A stretch of 64,000 nt of DNA from an uncultured bacterium (GTDB lineage: Bacteria; Cyanobacteriota; Vampirovibrionia; Gastranaerophilales; Gastranaerophilaceae). Location: contig CADAYE010000003.1 of the NCBI GenBank assembly GCA_902792085.1, positions 23,953 to 87,952 of the forward strand. Reading direction: 5' to 3'. Positions 53,139 through 61,798 of the stretch are shown piece after piece; within the stretch, counting starts at the first letter, position 1; the number at the start of each line of letters is the position of its first letter. The position numbers and the translations under genes were made by a program. Below the pieces are notes generated by a model that worked only from the letters and a program-made list of their open reading frames with translations, ran no database searches and was not told the origin of the DNA.

Positions 53139-53582
53139 TTATCTTCCTATTTCAACGGCCTTTTGTGCCATTGACTTTGTAACATTTACAAGTGCAAGGT
53201 TTGCTTCGTACGCTCTTTGTGCCATAAGAGCATCTGCAATATCCACCATTGCATTAACATTTGAAGTTCTTATATAGCCGTTTTCATCTGCATCGGGGTG
53301 TCCCGGTTGATAAATTTTTTGTCCGGGCGTGGGGTCTTCGACAACACCCGAAAAGTTTACACCGCCCTGTAAGTATGGCAAAGTTCCGATACCAAATACA
53401 TCTTCTTTCATTGTGTTTAGCAAACCGTGAAAAGATAAATCGTCAGTCGCATTCAGTATAGGAATTTTACGCACATAATTCGGAGTATCAAGGTTCGCGA
53501 TATTCTTTGCGTGAATATCAATTCTTTTTCCGTGAACTCTTAGTGCGTTTCCGCCAATATCAATTGATTCAAATATACCCAT
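53139..53582 (-). CDS. flgC: Flagellar basal-body rod protein FlgC
   Basis: 147 aa proximal rod subunit. N-terminal SIDIGGNALRVHGKRIDIHA and KNIANLDTPNY (rod ANxxTPxY motif), central GVVEDPTPGQKIYQPGHPDA, and C-terminal DALMAQRAYEANLALVNVTK. Last gene of the four-gene minus-strand rod operon, 17 nt after flgB, converging on rfaE2. Confidence 0.93.
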   Translation of the reverse strand: MGIFESIDIGGNALRVHGKRIDIHAKNIANLDTPNYVRKIPILNATDDLSFHGLLNTMKEDVFGIGTLPYLQGGVNFSGVVEDPTPGQKIYQPGHPDADENGYIRTSNVNAMVDIADALMAQRAYEANLALVNVTKSMAQKAVEIGR

Positions 53583-53599
53583 TTTAGTGCCTTTCTATG

Positions 53600-53947
53600 C
53601 TACTTACCGACATTTATTACGGTTTTCATTTCAGTTATGATGTTTGACATTCTTCGTGTTGCCATTGAATATAGAATTGCATTTTCCTGTATCCTCAGCA
53701 ATTCATCCGGAGCATTCACTTTTTCTTCTCCTCGCTCGGTTGCAATAGCAGACGGTCCGAGTTTTTCGGATAACTTTGTTTCAAGCGGACTGTTCATTGT
53801 ACTCAAATACTGACTAAAATCTATATCCTGTCTTATGTATCCGGGAGTATCGACATTTGCGATGTTTGAACCTAATGCGCGCTGCTTTTGTGCGATTAAG
53901 TCCATCATCAGTGAAACTCTGCCCATACTGTCAAGTGGTGTGTACAT
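53600..53947 (-). CDS. flgB: Flagellar basal-body rod protein FlgB
   Basis: 115 aa, close to the usual size. LDSMGRVSLMMDLIAQKQRA, then GSNIANVDTPGYIRQDIDFS is the diagnostic rod motif; the C-terminal helix AILYSMATRRMSNIITEMKT packs against its partner helix. Rod assembly needs FliE, FlgF and others; only the rod/hook-basal genes flanking it are here. Confidence 0.92.
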   Translation of the reverse strand: MYTPLDSMGRVSLMMDLIAQKQRALGSNIANVDTPGYIRQDIDFSQYLSTMNSPLETKLSEKLGPSAIATERGEEKVNAPDELLRIQENAILYSMATRRMSNIITEMKTVINVGK

Positions 53948-53964
53948 TTATTACCTCTTATTTA

Positions 53965-54681
53965 TTACGATTCTCTTATATTGATTGCTTTGTTATACAT
54001 TTGGTCTGCCGCTTTTAAGATTTGCATACTTGCAAGCATTGAAGCATTTAATCTTAAAAGTTCATTGGCAGATGCATAGACGCTGACATTTGCTCTCTCA
54101 AGGCAAGCCTGTTTAAAACAATCATGGTCTTTTACCATATATGCCTGACCTGAATCTTCGGTCGGTTTAAGTCTGTTCATATCCATTCTTTCCATACCGT
54201 CAGGATTTTCAAATCTGATGAGCGGAATATGCCCTATTTTCTTCGCTTTATCTCCGTGAAAATTGTAGTATATTACATCTCCGTTTTTCTTAATTTCAAA
54301 CTTCAGGCAGTTTGCGGGAATTTTAATCCCGTCACCTACAAGCCAACCGTCACTTGTAATCAAGTATCCGTCTTTGCCTGTTCTGAAAGCCCCGTCACGG
54401 GTATATTGAACTTCGCCTGACGGAGATGTAACAGGAATGTACCCCGGACCATCAATTGCAACATCATAAGGATTTTCGGTCACTCTTATTGAACCTTGTT
54501 TATAATCGTTTCTGATTGCGCCTGTTAAATAGCCATCTTCTTTTAGTATCTGTTCAAACGATTGTCTTTTATAGCCATTTGTATCTACATTTGACAAATT
54601 GTGCGCAAGCATGCCAAAGCGTTCGAACTGAACAAGTGCGTTATTTGTACCTTTTGAAATTATTGCCTGAAAGTTATACAT
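53965..54681 (-). CDS. flgG: Flagellar hook-basal body protein, FlgG/FlgF type
   Basis: 238 aa. FGMLAHNLSNVDTNGYKRQS, then NPYDVAIDGPGYIPVTSPSG and YTRDGAFRTGKDGYLITSDG are the rod-protein core; it ends with ERANVSVYASANELLRLNAS and a C-terminal helix. Whether it is distal rod FlgG or proximal rod FlgF cannot be settled by eye; the adjacent paralogue is the other. Order of the operon is this paralogue pair, flgB, flgC. Confidence 0.82.
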   Translation of the reverse strand: MYNFQAIISKGTNNALVQFERFGMLAHNLSNVDTNGYKRQSFEQILKEDGYLTGAIRNDYKQGSIRVTENPYDVAIDGPGYIPVTSPSGEVQYTRDGAFRTGKDGYLITSDGWLVGDGIKIPANCLKFEIKKNGDVIYYNFHGDKAKKIGHIPLIRFENPDGMERMDMNRLKPTEDSGQAYMVKDHDCFKQACLERANVSVYASANELLRLNASMLASMQILKAADQMYNKAINIRES

Positions 54682-54699
54682 TTTTACCTCTCTGATTTA

Positions 54700-55398
54700 T
54701 TATGAAGCCGAACCGAGTTGTGAAATTGCCTTGCCCAAAACCGAATTTTGAAGCATATACATCTGTCTGTTTGCGTCAAAATTCTTCATAATAGGCATCA
54801 TTTTTATAAATTCTTCCTGAAGAGAAACATTTGAATATTCGTTATATCCTTGTTTGATATTCGGCTCCATTACAACAAGCCCGTTTGCATCAACGACACC
54901 AAGTCTTGCGACCTTTTTAAATTCGTGTGTTTCTTCGTTAAAAACACTTATTTTACCGTTAATATCCACTTTTACATGTCTTAAATTCTGAGGAATGAAC
55001 GGAAGTTTTATCGGAATACCTGCATCAGAAAGGACATGCGCATCTTCAAGAGTTAAAAGTGAACCGTCAGTACCGATTTTAAATCTACCGTCACGAGTTA
55101 ATTTAATTCCGTTTTCATTCTGAACTTGAAAATATCCTTTATTTGCAATTGCAACATCTAAAGGGTTATCTGAAACTGATATACGACCGACTTTATCATC
55201 AAGAGTCGTTGATAGTGCATTTACTCCCATAAATTCTGTAAATGAAGATACAACGGGTTCTTTCCTCTGGTACCCTACTTTGTCAAAACCGCCTACATTT
55301 TCATTCCTGATACCCAAAATCTCACTTTGCAAATGCATAGCGCGTATTGAATTTGTTAACCCGTTGTCGTTGTAAAAAATTCCTGCGTTAATTCTCAT
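54700..55398 (-). CDS. flgF: Flagellar hook-basal body protein, FlgF/FlgG type
   Basis: 232 aa from ATG 55398, preferred to 55425 because GAGG lies 5 nt upstream. IRAMHLQSEILGIRNENVGG FDKVGYQ is a diverged rod motif (NENVGGFDKVGY instead of NxANxxTxGY); NPLDVAIANKGYFQVQNENG and LTRDGRFKIGTDGSLLTLED follow. The divergence suggests FlgF-like specialisation. First gene of the rod operon, with a promoter at 55424-55452. Confidence 0.8.
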   Translation of the reverse strand: MRINAGIFYNDNGLTNSIRAMHLQSEILGIRNENVGGFDKVGYQRKEPVVSSFTEFMGVNALSTTLDDKVGRISVSDNPLDVAIANKGYFQVQNENGIKLTRDGRFKIGTDGSLLTLEDAHVLSDAGIPIKLPFIPQNLRHVKVDINGKISVFNEETHEFKKVARLGVVDANGLVVMEPNIKQGYNEYSNVSLQEEFIKMMPIMKNFDANRQMYMLQNSVLGKAISQLGSAS

Positions 55399-55423
55399 TT
55401 CAGCCTCTACTTCTTCTACTTCC

Positions 55424-55452
55424 ATTATCGGATAACTTTACATGATTATTAA
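55424..55452 (-). promoter_or_regulatory. Promoter of the flagellar rod operon
   Basis: Minus strand TTAATA (55452-55447), 17 nt, GATAAT (55429-55424). The same -10 also reads CCGATAA, the sigma-28 -10 core, but no sigma-28 -35 is at the right distance. Leader about 20 nt to ATG 55398. Confidence 0.4.
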
Positions 55453-55541
55453 TCGTTATTCATGAAAAATCATCTGTTTATAGGAGTTTTACATGGTTTT
55501 AATGAAGAAAAAATAAAAGTCAACAAATTTTCTTACATGGG

Positions 55542-55570
55542 TTGACAATAAAATTTACTCATGTTAACAT
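55542..55570 (+). promoter_or_regulatory. Strong extended -10 promoter upstream of lptB
   Basis: TTGACA, 17 nt, TAACAT with a TG one base before the -10. Start predicted near 55577, about 125 nt before the lptB ATG. Lies in the 303-bp divergent gap between the rod operon and lptB. Confidence 0.65.
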
Positions 55571-55595
55571 GCGTGTGGGGTAAATGTATATTTAT

Positions 55596-55631
55596 AAGTC
55601 TTATCAAAATTGATGAGACTTTCTTTTTGTC
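55596..55631 (+). terminator. Leader terminator or attenuator before lptB
   Basis: AAGTCTTATC/GATGAGACTT stem of 10 bp (one G-U) with loop AAAATT, followed by TTCTTTTTG and further T-runs. It begins about 20 nt after the predicted start at 55577, so it ends a roughly 50-nt RNA. A short frame MYIYKSYQN (from ATG 55583) runs into the stem. Confidence 0.55.
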
Positions 55632-55701
55632 CTTTTTTACTTTTTCAATTTGCATTATGCGATTTAGGGAGTAGAATATAAAAATAATTAAAGGGGATAA
55701 A

Positions 55702-56427
55702 ATGAGAATAGAGGCAAAGAATCTTGTAAAAATATACGGTGACAGATGCGTTGTAAATGATGTCAGTTTTGAGGTAAATAAAGGGGAAGTTGTCGGTCTT
55801 TTAGGCCCTAACGGTGCAGGTAAAACGACTACTTTTTATATGATAGTAGGTTTGGTCAAACCAAATAAAGGGCATGTGTTGTTAGATGGGGAAGAAATCA
55901 CAAGTTATCCTATGCACATCCGTTCAAGACGCGGTATCGGATACTTGCCTCAGGAAGCATCTATTTTCAGAAGTTTATCGGTTGAGGATAATATCAAGTT
56001 CGTACTTGAAATGAATGACAAATTAACCGTAAATGAAAAACATTCCAAGTTAGAAGAACTGCTTTCCGAGTTTGGGATGGCAAGATTGAGAAAAGAAGCA
56101 GCGATTAAACTTTCGGGCGGAGAAAGAAGAAGGGTTGAACTTGCGAGAGCGTTGGCTGCAAGCCCTGATTTTATTTTATTGGATGAACCGTTTACAGGTA
56201 TTGACCCTATTGCAATTGGCGAGATAAAAGAAAATATAAGACGATTGTCTATTGATAAAGGTTTGGGGGTTTTAATTACAGACCACAACCCCAAGGCAAC
56301 ACTATCAATTACTGACAGAGCGTATGTTATTTTTGACGGAAAAATAAAAATTCAGGGAAGAAGTAAAGATGTAGCGGTTGACCCTGTTGCGAAAAAACAT
56401 TATTTAGGTGAGGATTTTAAACTGTAA
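55702..56427 (+). CDS. lptB: LPS export ABC transporter ATP-binding protein LptB
   Basis: 241 aa ATPase that powers LPS extraction with LptF/G. GPNGAGKTTTFYMIVGLVKP (Walker A), YLPQEASIFRSLSVEDNI (LptB-typical Q loop), LSGGERRRVELARALAASPD, LLDEPFTGIDPIA, and ITDHNPKATLSITDRAYV. AAAGGGGAT gives a strong SD. The adjacent LptF/G-type permease overlaps its stop by 1 nt. Expression may be controlled by the leader hairpin at 55596. Confidence 0.96.
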   Translation: MRIEAKNLVKIYGDRCVVNDVSFEVNKGEVVGLLGPNGAGKTTTFYMIVGLVKPNKGHVLLDGEEITSYPMHIRSRRGIGYLPQEASIFRSLSVEDNIKFVLEMNDKLTVNEKHSKLEELLSEFGMARLRKEAAIKLSGGERRRVELARALAASPDFILLDEPFTGIDPIAIGEIKENIRRLSIDKGLGVLITDHNPKATLSITDRAYVIFDGKIKIQGRSKDVAVDPVAKKHYLGEDFKL

Positions 56428-57545
56428 TGAGTATAAAATTCCCGAAAATATCAATTTATGATAAGTATATTTTAAAACAGGTCTCAGGTGCTACTATTGC
56501 GGCTGTTTTATTATTTACTATTGTGTGGATTGCTCCGGAAATTCTTTTGAATACAGTAAGAGATACTCTCGATGGCAGATACGATGTTCACACCGCACTT
56601 ATTCTGCTTTTATGTGAACTTCCAAAAATTATTGATAAGGCAATTCCTGTCGGTCTACTTTTGGGAACTTTATTTACTTTTGATAAATTGAGTAAGGATT
56701 CTGAAATGACTATTTTTCGTGCTATTGGGATGTCGTTTCAGCGTATTGTTACTCCTGTCGTTATTTTTGCTTTGCTTTTTGCAAGTATTTGTTTTGTAAT
56801 TGAAAATAGGGGGACTCCTTATGCAGAGAGTAAATTAAGAGCAATCAGGGGGGATGTTATTCATTCACAATACATTTATACTCAAAAAGATAAATCCGGA
56901 CATCCGCTGCTTGCAGTTGTTATTTCTCGTGCTATCGGCAAAAACATGGAAAACATTACGGTTTTGGATTTTTCAAGTACAATATATCAAGACGTTCACC
57001 AATTAACTAATATTTATGTTGCCAAAAAAGGTACAGTGAAAGACGACCATTGGCTCCTTGAAGATATTTCTACATATCAGATTTCAAATGACGGAATTTA
57101 TATAAAAATAGGCAAAAAGGATAAACTTAGTATTCTTGATAAAGAATCTGCGCAAAATGCTTACATTTTGATGAATTATTCTCCATTGAAAGAAAGAGAT
57201 ATTTCAAATCCCCGTTTAAAGAAATATTTGAAACTTTTAAAACACGAAGGTCTTGATGAAGAATACAACTATATGCTGAATAAATATCTTCAGAGGTTTT
57301 TATCGCCTTTTGTCGGAGTGTTACTCGCAGTATTGGGTTGTCTTTTAGGTTTTAGCAAACCGAGAGAGCAAAGGGTTGTAGGTTTTACAATCGGGATAGG
57401 ATGTGTGTTTGTCTATTATATCACGCTGCCGTTTTTTGATATGCTTGCGGAAAAAGGCATTTTATCCCCATATATAACTGCGCTTGTTCCAATTATTGCA
57501 TTTATGTTTGCAATATATGTGTTCTATAAATTAAAGGATTTGTAA
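56427..57545 (+). CDS. LptF/LptG family permease
   Basis: 372 aa YjgP/YjgQ-type membrane protein: YDKYILKQVSGATIAAVLLF, PKIIDKAIPVGLLLGTLFTF, EMTIFRAIGMS, then a beta-jellyroll-like periplasmic part (about 125-265) and C-terminal helices (VGVLLAVLGCLLGFSK). Partner of LptB in LPS export. Only one permease is present; it may act as a homodimer (as reported for some lineages) or the second gene may be elsewhere. Start overlaps lptB by 1 nt. Confidence 0.9.
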   Translation: MSIKFPKISIYDKYILKQVSGATIAAVLLFTIVWIAPEILLNTVRDTLDGRYDVHTALILLLCELPKIIDKAIPVGLLLGTLFTFDKLSKDSEMTIFRAIGMSFQRIVTPVVIFALLFASICFVIENRGTPYAESKLRAIRGDVIHSQYIYTQKDKSGHPLLAVVISRAIGKNMENITVLDFSSTIYQDVHQLTNIYVAKKGTVKDDHWLLEDISTYQISNDGIYIKIGKKDKLSILDKESAQNAYILMNYSPLKERDISNPRLKKYLKLLKHEGLDEEYNYMLNKYLQRFLSPFVGVLLAVLGCLLGFSKPREQRVVGFTIGIGCVFVYYITLPFFDMLAEKGILSPYITALVPIIAFMFAIYVFYKLKDL

Positions 57546-57546
57546 T

Positions 57547-58353
57547 ATGAAAATTGTAAGAATTATTGTAATATTTTTATCATTGATTATTTTTTCTACT
57601 CCTGTTTTTGCCGGCAATATAAATATTACCCATAAAGACGGTATATATCATATTGTCTTAAAAGGTGAAAAAGTAAAGAAAAAAATAAAATTTATAACAA
57701 GTGAAGAACTGATTACAAACGCAGAAGCTCATGAAAAAGCAAGAGCAATATTGACCGTAAATGCCGGTTTCTTTGATCCGAATAATTCCAAAACAATCTC
57801 TTATGTCGTTACAGACAGAATGACAACTGCGGATCCGATTTTTAACAAATCGTTGTATTCAAATCCGTTTTTCAGGAAAAATATGAATAAGGTTTTAAAT
57901 CGCAGTGAATTCAGAGTTTTACAATGCGGAAACCAATTTAAATATGAAATTGCACCTCATAATGCAGGCGTTGACTTTGAATGTGCGATTGTGACATCTG
58001 CTCAGGGCGGACCTTTAATTTATCCCGAACTAAAACTTGAAGAAGAAGGTTTTATTGTCAAAGATAAAGAAGGTAATGTAATAAGAGAATCCGCATCTGT
58101 TTTACACAAAACTTCAAGAACCATTATCGGTATAAAAGGTACGGATGAATGTCATATTTTGATTATCACTGATGAAAATCCTATGGATATGTATCAGGTG
58201 AGAGATTTGTGTAAAAGCCTTCAGTTAGACAGAGCAATGGGGTTTGATGGGGGAAGTTCAACCTCAATGAACTATAAAAAGAAATACAATGTAATTTCTC
58301 TCAAAGGTGACGGCGCAGGCAGAGTATTGAAGTCGTTTATGATTGTCCGCTGA
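57547..58353 (+). CDS. Exported phosphodiester glycosidase family protein (NAGPA/DUF2233)
   Basis: 268 aa with signal peptide MKIVRIIVIFLSLIIFSTPVFA. The domain is recognised by LTVNAGFFDPNN, SAQGGPLIYPEL, SRTIIGIKGTDE, and AMGFDGGSSTSMNYK, which occur in the NAGPA fold (removal of phosphodiester-linked sugars, and related roles in cell-wall modification). Periplasmic. It starts 1 nt after the LptF/G gene, suggesting an lptB-permease-glycosidase transcript, so it may trim an envelope glycan. Confidence 0.85.
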   Translation: MKIVRIIVIFLSLIIFSTPVFAGNINITHKDGIYHIVLKGEKVKKKIKFITSEELITNAEAHEKARAILTVNAGFFDPNNSKTISYVVTDRMTTADPIFNKSLYSNPFFRKNMNKVLNRSEFRVLQCGNQFKYEIAPHNAGVDFECAIVTSAQGGPLIYPELKLEEEGFIVKDKEGNVIRESASVLHKTSRTIIGIKGTDECHILIITDENPMDMYQVRDLCKSLQLDRAMGFDGGSSTSMNYKKKYNVISLKGDGAGRVLKSFMIVR

Positions 58354-58430
58354 TTTGTAAATTTTTGTTAAATTAAGGCAATTTTGAAATCAAAATATCC
58401 TTTATTTATATATAGGAATAAGGGATTATT

Positions 58431-58826
58431 ATGGCTGTTTCAAAAGTTACATCTAATAAAAATACTGTTTCGAAAGTTTTGTCCGCTCCAAAGCGTGCTT
58501 TGTCAGGAATAAACAGTATAATCGAAGAAGGCGCGAAGGCAAAGAAAAATCAAAAAGCATCTAATCCTTTACAGCGAACGAATCAGGAAAGAATTTCCTA
58601 TCTTGAACAGGCACTTAACAATGCTGTTAAACTAAATAACAAACTGCGCAGTGCATACAGAAGTTTCAGAAATAAACTTTCAGGCATGATAAAAATTACC
58701 TCAAACCAGCAATCTGATTTAATTTCAAAACAAATTGCATACGGCAAGGCAGATATGAACGAAGATTTGTTAAGAAGTTCGCTTATGGAAGCGTATCATA
58801 GCCAAGGAATGTATTATAACGCTTAA
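58431..58826 (+). CDS. Basic hypothetical protein
   Basis: 131 aa, unrecognised. N-terminal 45 residues are Lys/Ser-rich and disordered, then a helical region (LEQALNNAVKLNNKLRSAYR). No signal peptide and no membrane segment. AAGGGATT precedes the ATG, and a TATATA lies upstream. A nucleic-acid or protein-binding role is possible from charge; nothing specific can be said. Confidence 0.6.
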   Translation: MAVSKVTSNKNTVSKVLSAPKRALSGINSIIEEGAKAKKNQKASNPLQRTNQERISYLEQALNNAVKLNNKLRSAYRSFRNKLSGMIKITSNQQSDLISKQIAYGKADMNEDLLRSSLMEAYHSQGMYYNA

Positions 58827-58904
58827 TTTTTGTCTGATTAATATTTTGTAAAAAATTCCTATATTATTTTTTTAATAGTATAATTGTAGGGAAGGGATGT
58901 TTTT

Positions 58905-59699
58905 ATGCAAAATACTATTGAAAAAAGAGGGATAAAAAATATTGATTTTAACTGCGATTTGGCGCAGAGTTTCGGTGTTTACAAAAATAACAGCGAATAT
59001 GAACTTTTGGATTATGTAAGTTCCGTTAATATTGCTTGCGGTTTTCATGCCGGTGATCCGTCTGCGATTAAAGAAGCCTTATTGCAGGCGCAAGATAAAA
59101 ATGTTGTTGTAGGAGCACACATTGGCTATGATGATATTCAGGGCTTTGGTTATCGTCCGATGGATTTGGAAGAAGATGAACTTGAGGCGCTTGTTATGTA
59201 TCAGGTAGGTGCATTGATGACTTTTGCAAAGGCTTATCACATGGAAATTGAACATGTAAGACCGCATGGTGCAATGTATCGCAGAGCTATGGAAGATATT
59301 GATGTTTCAAGAACAATTGCAAGAGCAATAAAAAAATGTTCAAAATGGCTTGTATATTATGGAGCGGCAGGAAAAAATCTTGCACAAATTGCAGAAGAAG
59401 AAAATATCCAGGTTGCACATGAAGTTCATCTTGAAAAAATTTATGATGAACAGGGAAATATTATTTTCAGCGCAAGAGATTTGGAAAATACCGATATATC
59501 AATCTCAAGACTAAAGGATTTGCTTCATAATTCAAGAGTAGCAAATAATATTGGCGGTAAAACTTTAATAGAGGCTGATACAATTCATTTTTCAAACAAA
59601 TTGTCTAACGCAAGAGATTTGATAATAGCGGCAAATGATGTTGTCACACCGTTACCGTTTAATTATAAAAATGCAATGAAATCAGGCTGGGTAGAATAG
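58905..59699 (+). CDS. pxpA: 5-oxoprolinase subunit A (LamB/YcsF family)
   Basis: 264 aa. IDFNCDLAQSFGVYKN, VNIACGFHAGDPSAI, VGAHIGYDDIQGFGYRPMDL and EHVRPHGAMYRRAMED are family motifs with their His/Asp residues. PxpA with PxpB and PxpC cleaves 5-oxoproline using ATP; PxpB/C are not adjacent, so it is an orphan here and may act with distant partners. SD AAGGGA. yvcK follows after 10 nt. Confidence 0.9.
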   Translation: MQNTIEKRGIKNIDFNCDLAQSFGVYKNNSEYELLDYVSSVNIACGFHAGDPSAIKEALLQAQDKNVVVGAHIGYDDIQGFGYRPMDLEEDELEALVMYQVGALMTFAKAYHMEIEHVRPHGAMYRRAMEDIDVSRTIARAIKKCSKWLVYYGAAGKNLAQIAEEENIQVAHEVHLEKIYDEQGNIIFSARDLENTDISISRLKDLLHNSRVANNIGGKTLIEADTIHFSNKLSNARDLIIAANDVVTPLPFNYKNAMKSGWVE

Positions 59700-59709
59700 C
59701 AGGAGTATT

Positions 59710-61008
59710 ATGAAAAAATTTAAAATGCCAAAACAAATAGGCTGGTTGTTGCCCGGATTACAGGTTAAAAGGTGGTTTGCACTAATTTTTGTCGGCACAC
59801 TTTTAATGACTTTAGGGATTTTGATTTTATTTGATATCAGACCTGTTTTTTATACTATGCAATTTATAAGCAAAGTTGCAAATATAATTTCAACGGAGTG
59901 GCTTGCATTCGGGGTTGTGATGATAGGTGCGGCATTCTTCTTTAAAGGCTGGAGAATGACAAACTTGTCTATTCTTGATTTGCCTGATAATAAAGACAGT
60001 GATGTTTTGTTAGAGAATTTGTATCGCAAAAGAAAACTAAGCAGAGGCCCAAGAATTGTCGCAATTGGCGGCGGAACAGGTTTATCAATGCTTTTAAGCG
60101 GAATAAAAAATATCACCAATAATATTACCGCTATTGTTAGTGTAGGTGATGATGGCGGAAGTTCCGGGCGTTTGAGAGAGTCTTTGGGAATTTTACCTCC
60201 GGGGGATATTCGCCATTGTATGACTGCTTTAGCGGATGACGAAGATTTAGTCACAAAACTTTTTAAATATCGTTTTGACAACGGAGAAGGTCTTGAAGGA
60301 CATAGTTTTGGAAACCTATTTTTAACAGCAATGTGCGAAATTACCGGAGATATGGCATCTGCGGTCAAGGCAAGTGCAAATGTAATATCCTTAAGAGGTC
60401 AGGTTTTGCCTGCAACCTTAGACGATATGAAACTTGCAGCCGAAATGGAAGATGGCAGGATAATTCATGGGGAATCAATGATTCCTGAAGCAAAAGGGCA
60501 TATAAAACAATTATTTAGTGAGCCTGAAAATTGTAAGGCATTGCCGGAAGCATTGAGAGCAATAGAAGATGCAGAACTTATAATTTTAGGTCCGGGGAGT
60601 CTTTATACAAGTGTAATTCCAAACCTATTAATAAAAGAAATTTCTCAGGCGATTTCCAAATCTAAGGCGAAGAAAATTTATGTCTGTAATATTATGACTC
60701 AACCGGGTGAAACTGACGGTTATAATGTCAGTGATCATTTGAAGGCATTATTAAGACATTCAGGTGTTGAGCATCTTGTTGATGCGGTGTTAGTAAATGA
60801 TAACCTTCCTGATTTACCTTACGAAAAGTATAGCGAAAAAGGACAGTTTCCTGTCGGACTTGATATTGCCGAAATAAAAAAACTTGGTATAGATATTTGT
60901 GCTAAAAACCTTGTTGAACCCTCAAAAGACGGGTTAATCAGGCACAGTGCAAAAAAAGTCGCAAGGGCGGCTTATTATTGGTTTAGAAAAGAGCAGAAAA
61001 ATGGCTAA
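59710..61008 (+). CDS. yvcK: Gluconeogenesis factor YvcK/CofD-like protein with membrane anchor
   Basis: 432 aa. Two N-terminal hydrophobic segments (about 23-45, 55-80) precede a CofD-like domain: VAIGGGTGLSMLLSGIKN, SVGDDGGSSGRLRESLGILP, PPGDIRHCMTALAD, EGHSFGNLFLTAM, PGSLYTSVIPNLL, CNIMTQPGETDGYNVSDHL. YvcK proteins bind UDP-sugars and affect cell shape and carbon metabolism. The N-terminal anchor is an addition seen in part of the family. panB overlaps its 3' end by 8 nt. Confidence 0.93.
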   Translation: MKKFKMPKQIGWLLPGLQVKRWFALIFVGTLLMTLGILILFDIRPVFYTMQFISKVANIISTEWLAFGVVMIGAAFFFKGWRMTNLSILDLPDNKDSDVLLENLYRKRKLSRGPRIVAIGGGTGLSMLLSGIKNITNNITAIVSVGDDGGSSGRLRESLGILPPGDIRHCMTALADDEDLVTKLFKYRFDNGEGLEGHSFGNLFLTAMCEITGDMASAVKASANVISLRGQVLPATLDDMKLAAEMEDGRIIHGESMIPEAKGHIKQLFSEPENCKALPEALRAIEDAELIILGPGSLYTSVIPNLLIKEISQAISKSKAKKIYVCNIMTQPGETDGYNVSDHLKALLRHSGVEHLVDAVLVNDNLPDLPYEKYSEKGQFPVGLDIAEIKKLGIDICAKNLVEPSKDGLIRHSAKKVARAAYYWFRKEQKNG

Positions 61009-61798
61009 GGTTACTGTAAGAACGTTGAAAAAAATAAAAGATAACAGTGAAAAGTTTTCTATGCTTACGGCTTACGATTTTTCTACCGCAAAATATCTTG
61101 ATAATGCAGGTATTGATGTAATTTTAATAGGTGACAGCCTTGCGATGACCGCATTGGGGTATGAAAATACAAATTGTATCGGTGTTGAAGAAATGGCAAT
61201 TTTTACCAAAGCCGTTGCAAAAGGGGTTGAAAGAGCAATGGTTGTAACAGATATGCCGTTTATGAGTTATACGATAGATATCCCCTCTGCGCTTACAAAT
61301 ATTGGGAATATGGTTAAAAACGGTGCGAATGCTGTTAAACTTGAAGGCTGCAACGATTATATCGAAAAACTTATAGAATGTACCATAAATATGGGGGTTC
61401 CCGTTATGGGGCATATCGGGTTTACTCCGCAAAGTCAAAATGTTATTGGCGGACATATTATTCAGGGGAAAACTGAAGAAGCGGCTAAAGAACTTTTAAA
61501 ACAGGCAAAAAAACTTGAAGAAGCCGGAGTATTCTCAATTGTACTTGAGATGGTACCGGAAGATGTCGCAAAAAATATAACAGAAAATATTTCAATTCCT
61601 ACAATTTCGTGCGGTGCGGGGAGATATTGTGACGGGTTTGTTATGGTTTGTGATGATTTGTTTGGCAAATTTGATGCTTTTACCCCAAAATTTGCCCGCA
61701 AATACGGCGATATGAAAACACTTATCACAGATTGTGCAACAAAATATATTCAGGACATTAAAAACGGGAGTTATCCTGACGAAAACGAGGTTTACTAA
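61001..61798 (+). CDS. panB: 3-methyl-2-oxobutanoate hydroxymethyltransferase
   Basis: Pantothenate synthesis step one: forms ketopantoate. 265 aa from ATG 61001, chosen because an AAAAGAG tract lies upstream and the N-terminus VTVRTLKKIKDNSEKFSMLT is canonical; the longer in-frame form begins far inside yvcK. IGDSLAMTALGYENT, DMPFMSY, AVKLEGC, GHIGFTPQS and SCGAGRYCDGFVMV are the metal and substrate motifs. It overlaps panC by 1 nt. Confidence 0.95.
   Translation: MAKVTVRTLKKIKDNSEKFSMLTAYDFSTAKYLDNAGIDVILIGDSLAMTALGYENTNCIGVEEMAIFTKAVAKGVERAMVVTDMPFMSYTIDIPSALTNIGNMVKNGANAVKLEGCNDYIEKLIECTINMGVPVMGHIGFTPQSQNVIGGHIIQGKTEEAAKELLKQAKKLEEAGVFSIVLEMVPEDVAKNITENISIPTISCGAGRYCDGFVMVCDDLFGKFDAFTPKFARKYGDMKTLITDCATKYIQDIKNGSYPDENEVY

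Noticed and set aside
55425..55440. Sigma-28 flagellar promoter (CCGATAA)
   Set aside because: The only TAAAG lies 4 nt from the -10 core rather than at the required distance; a sigma-70 reading fits better.
60947..61000. Longer PanB N-terminus
   Set aside because: Reads the end of yvcK in another frame; canonical PanB starts at ATG 61001.
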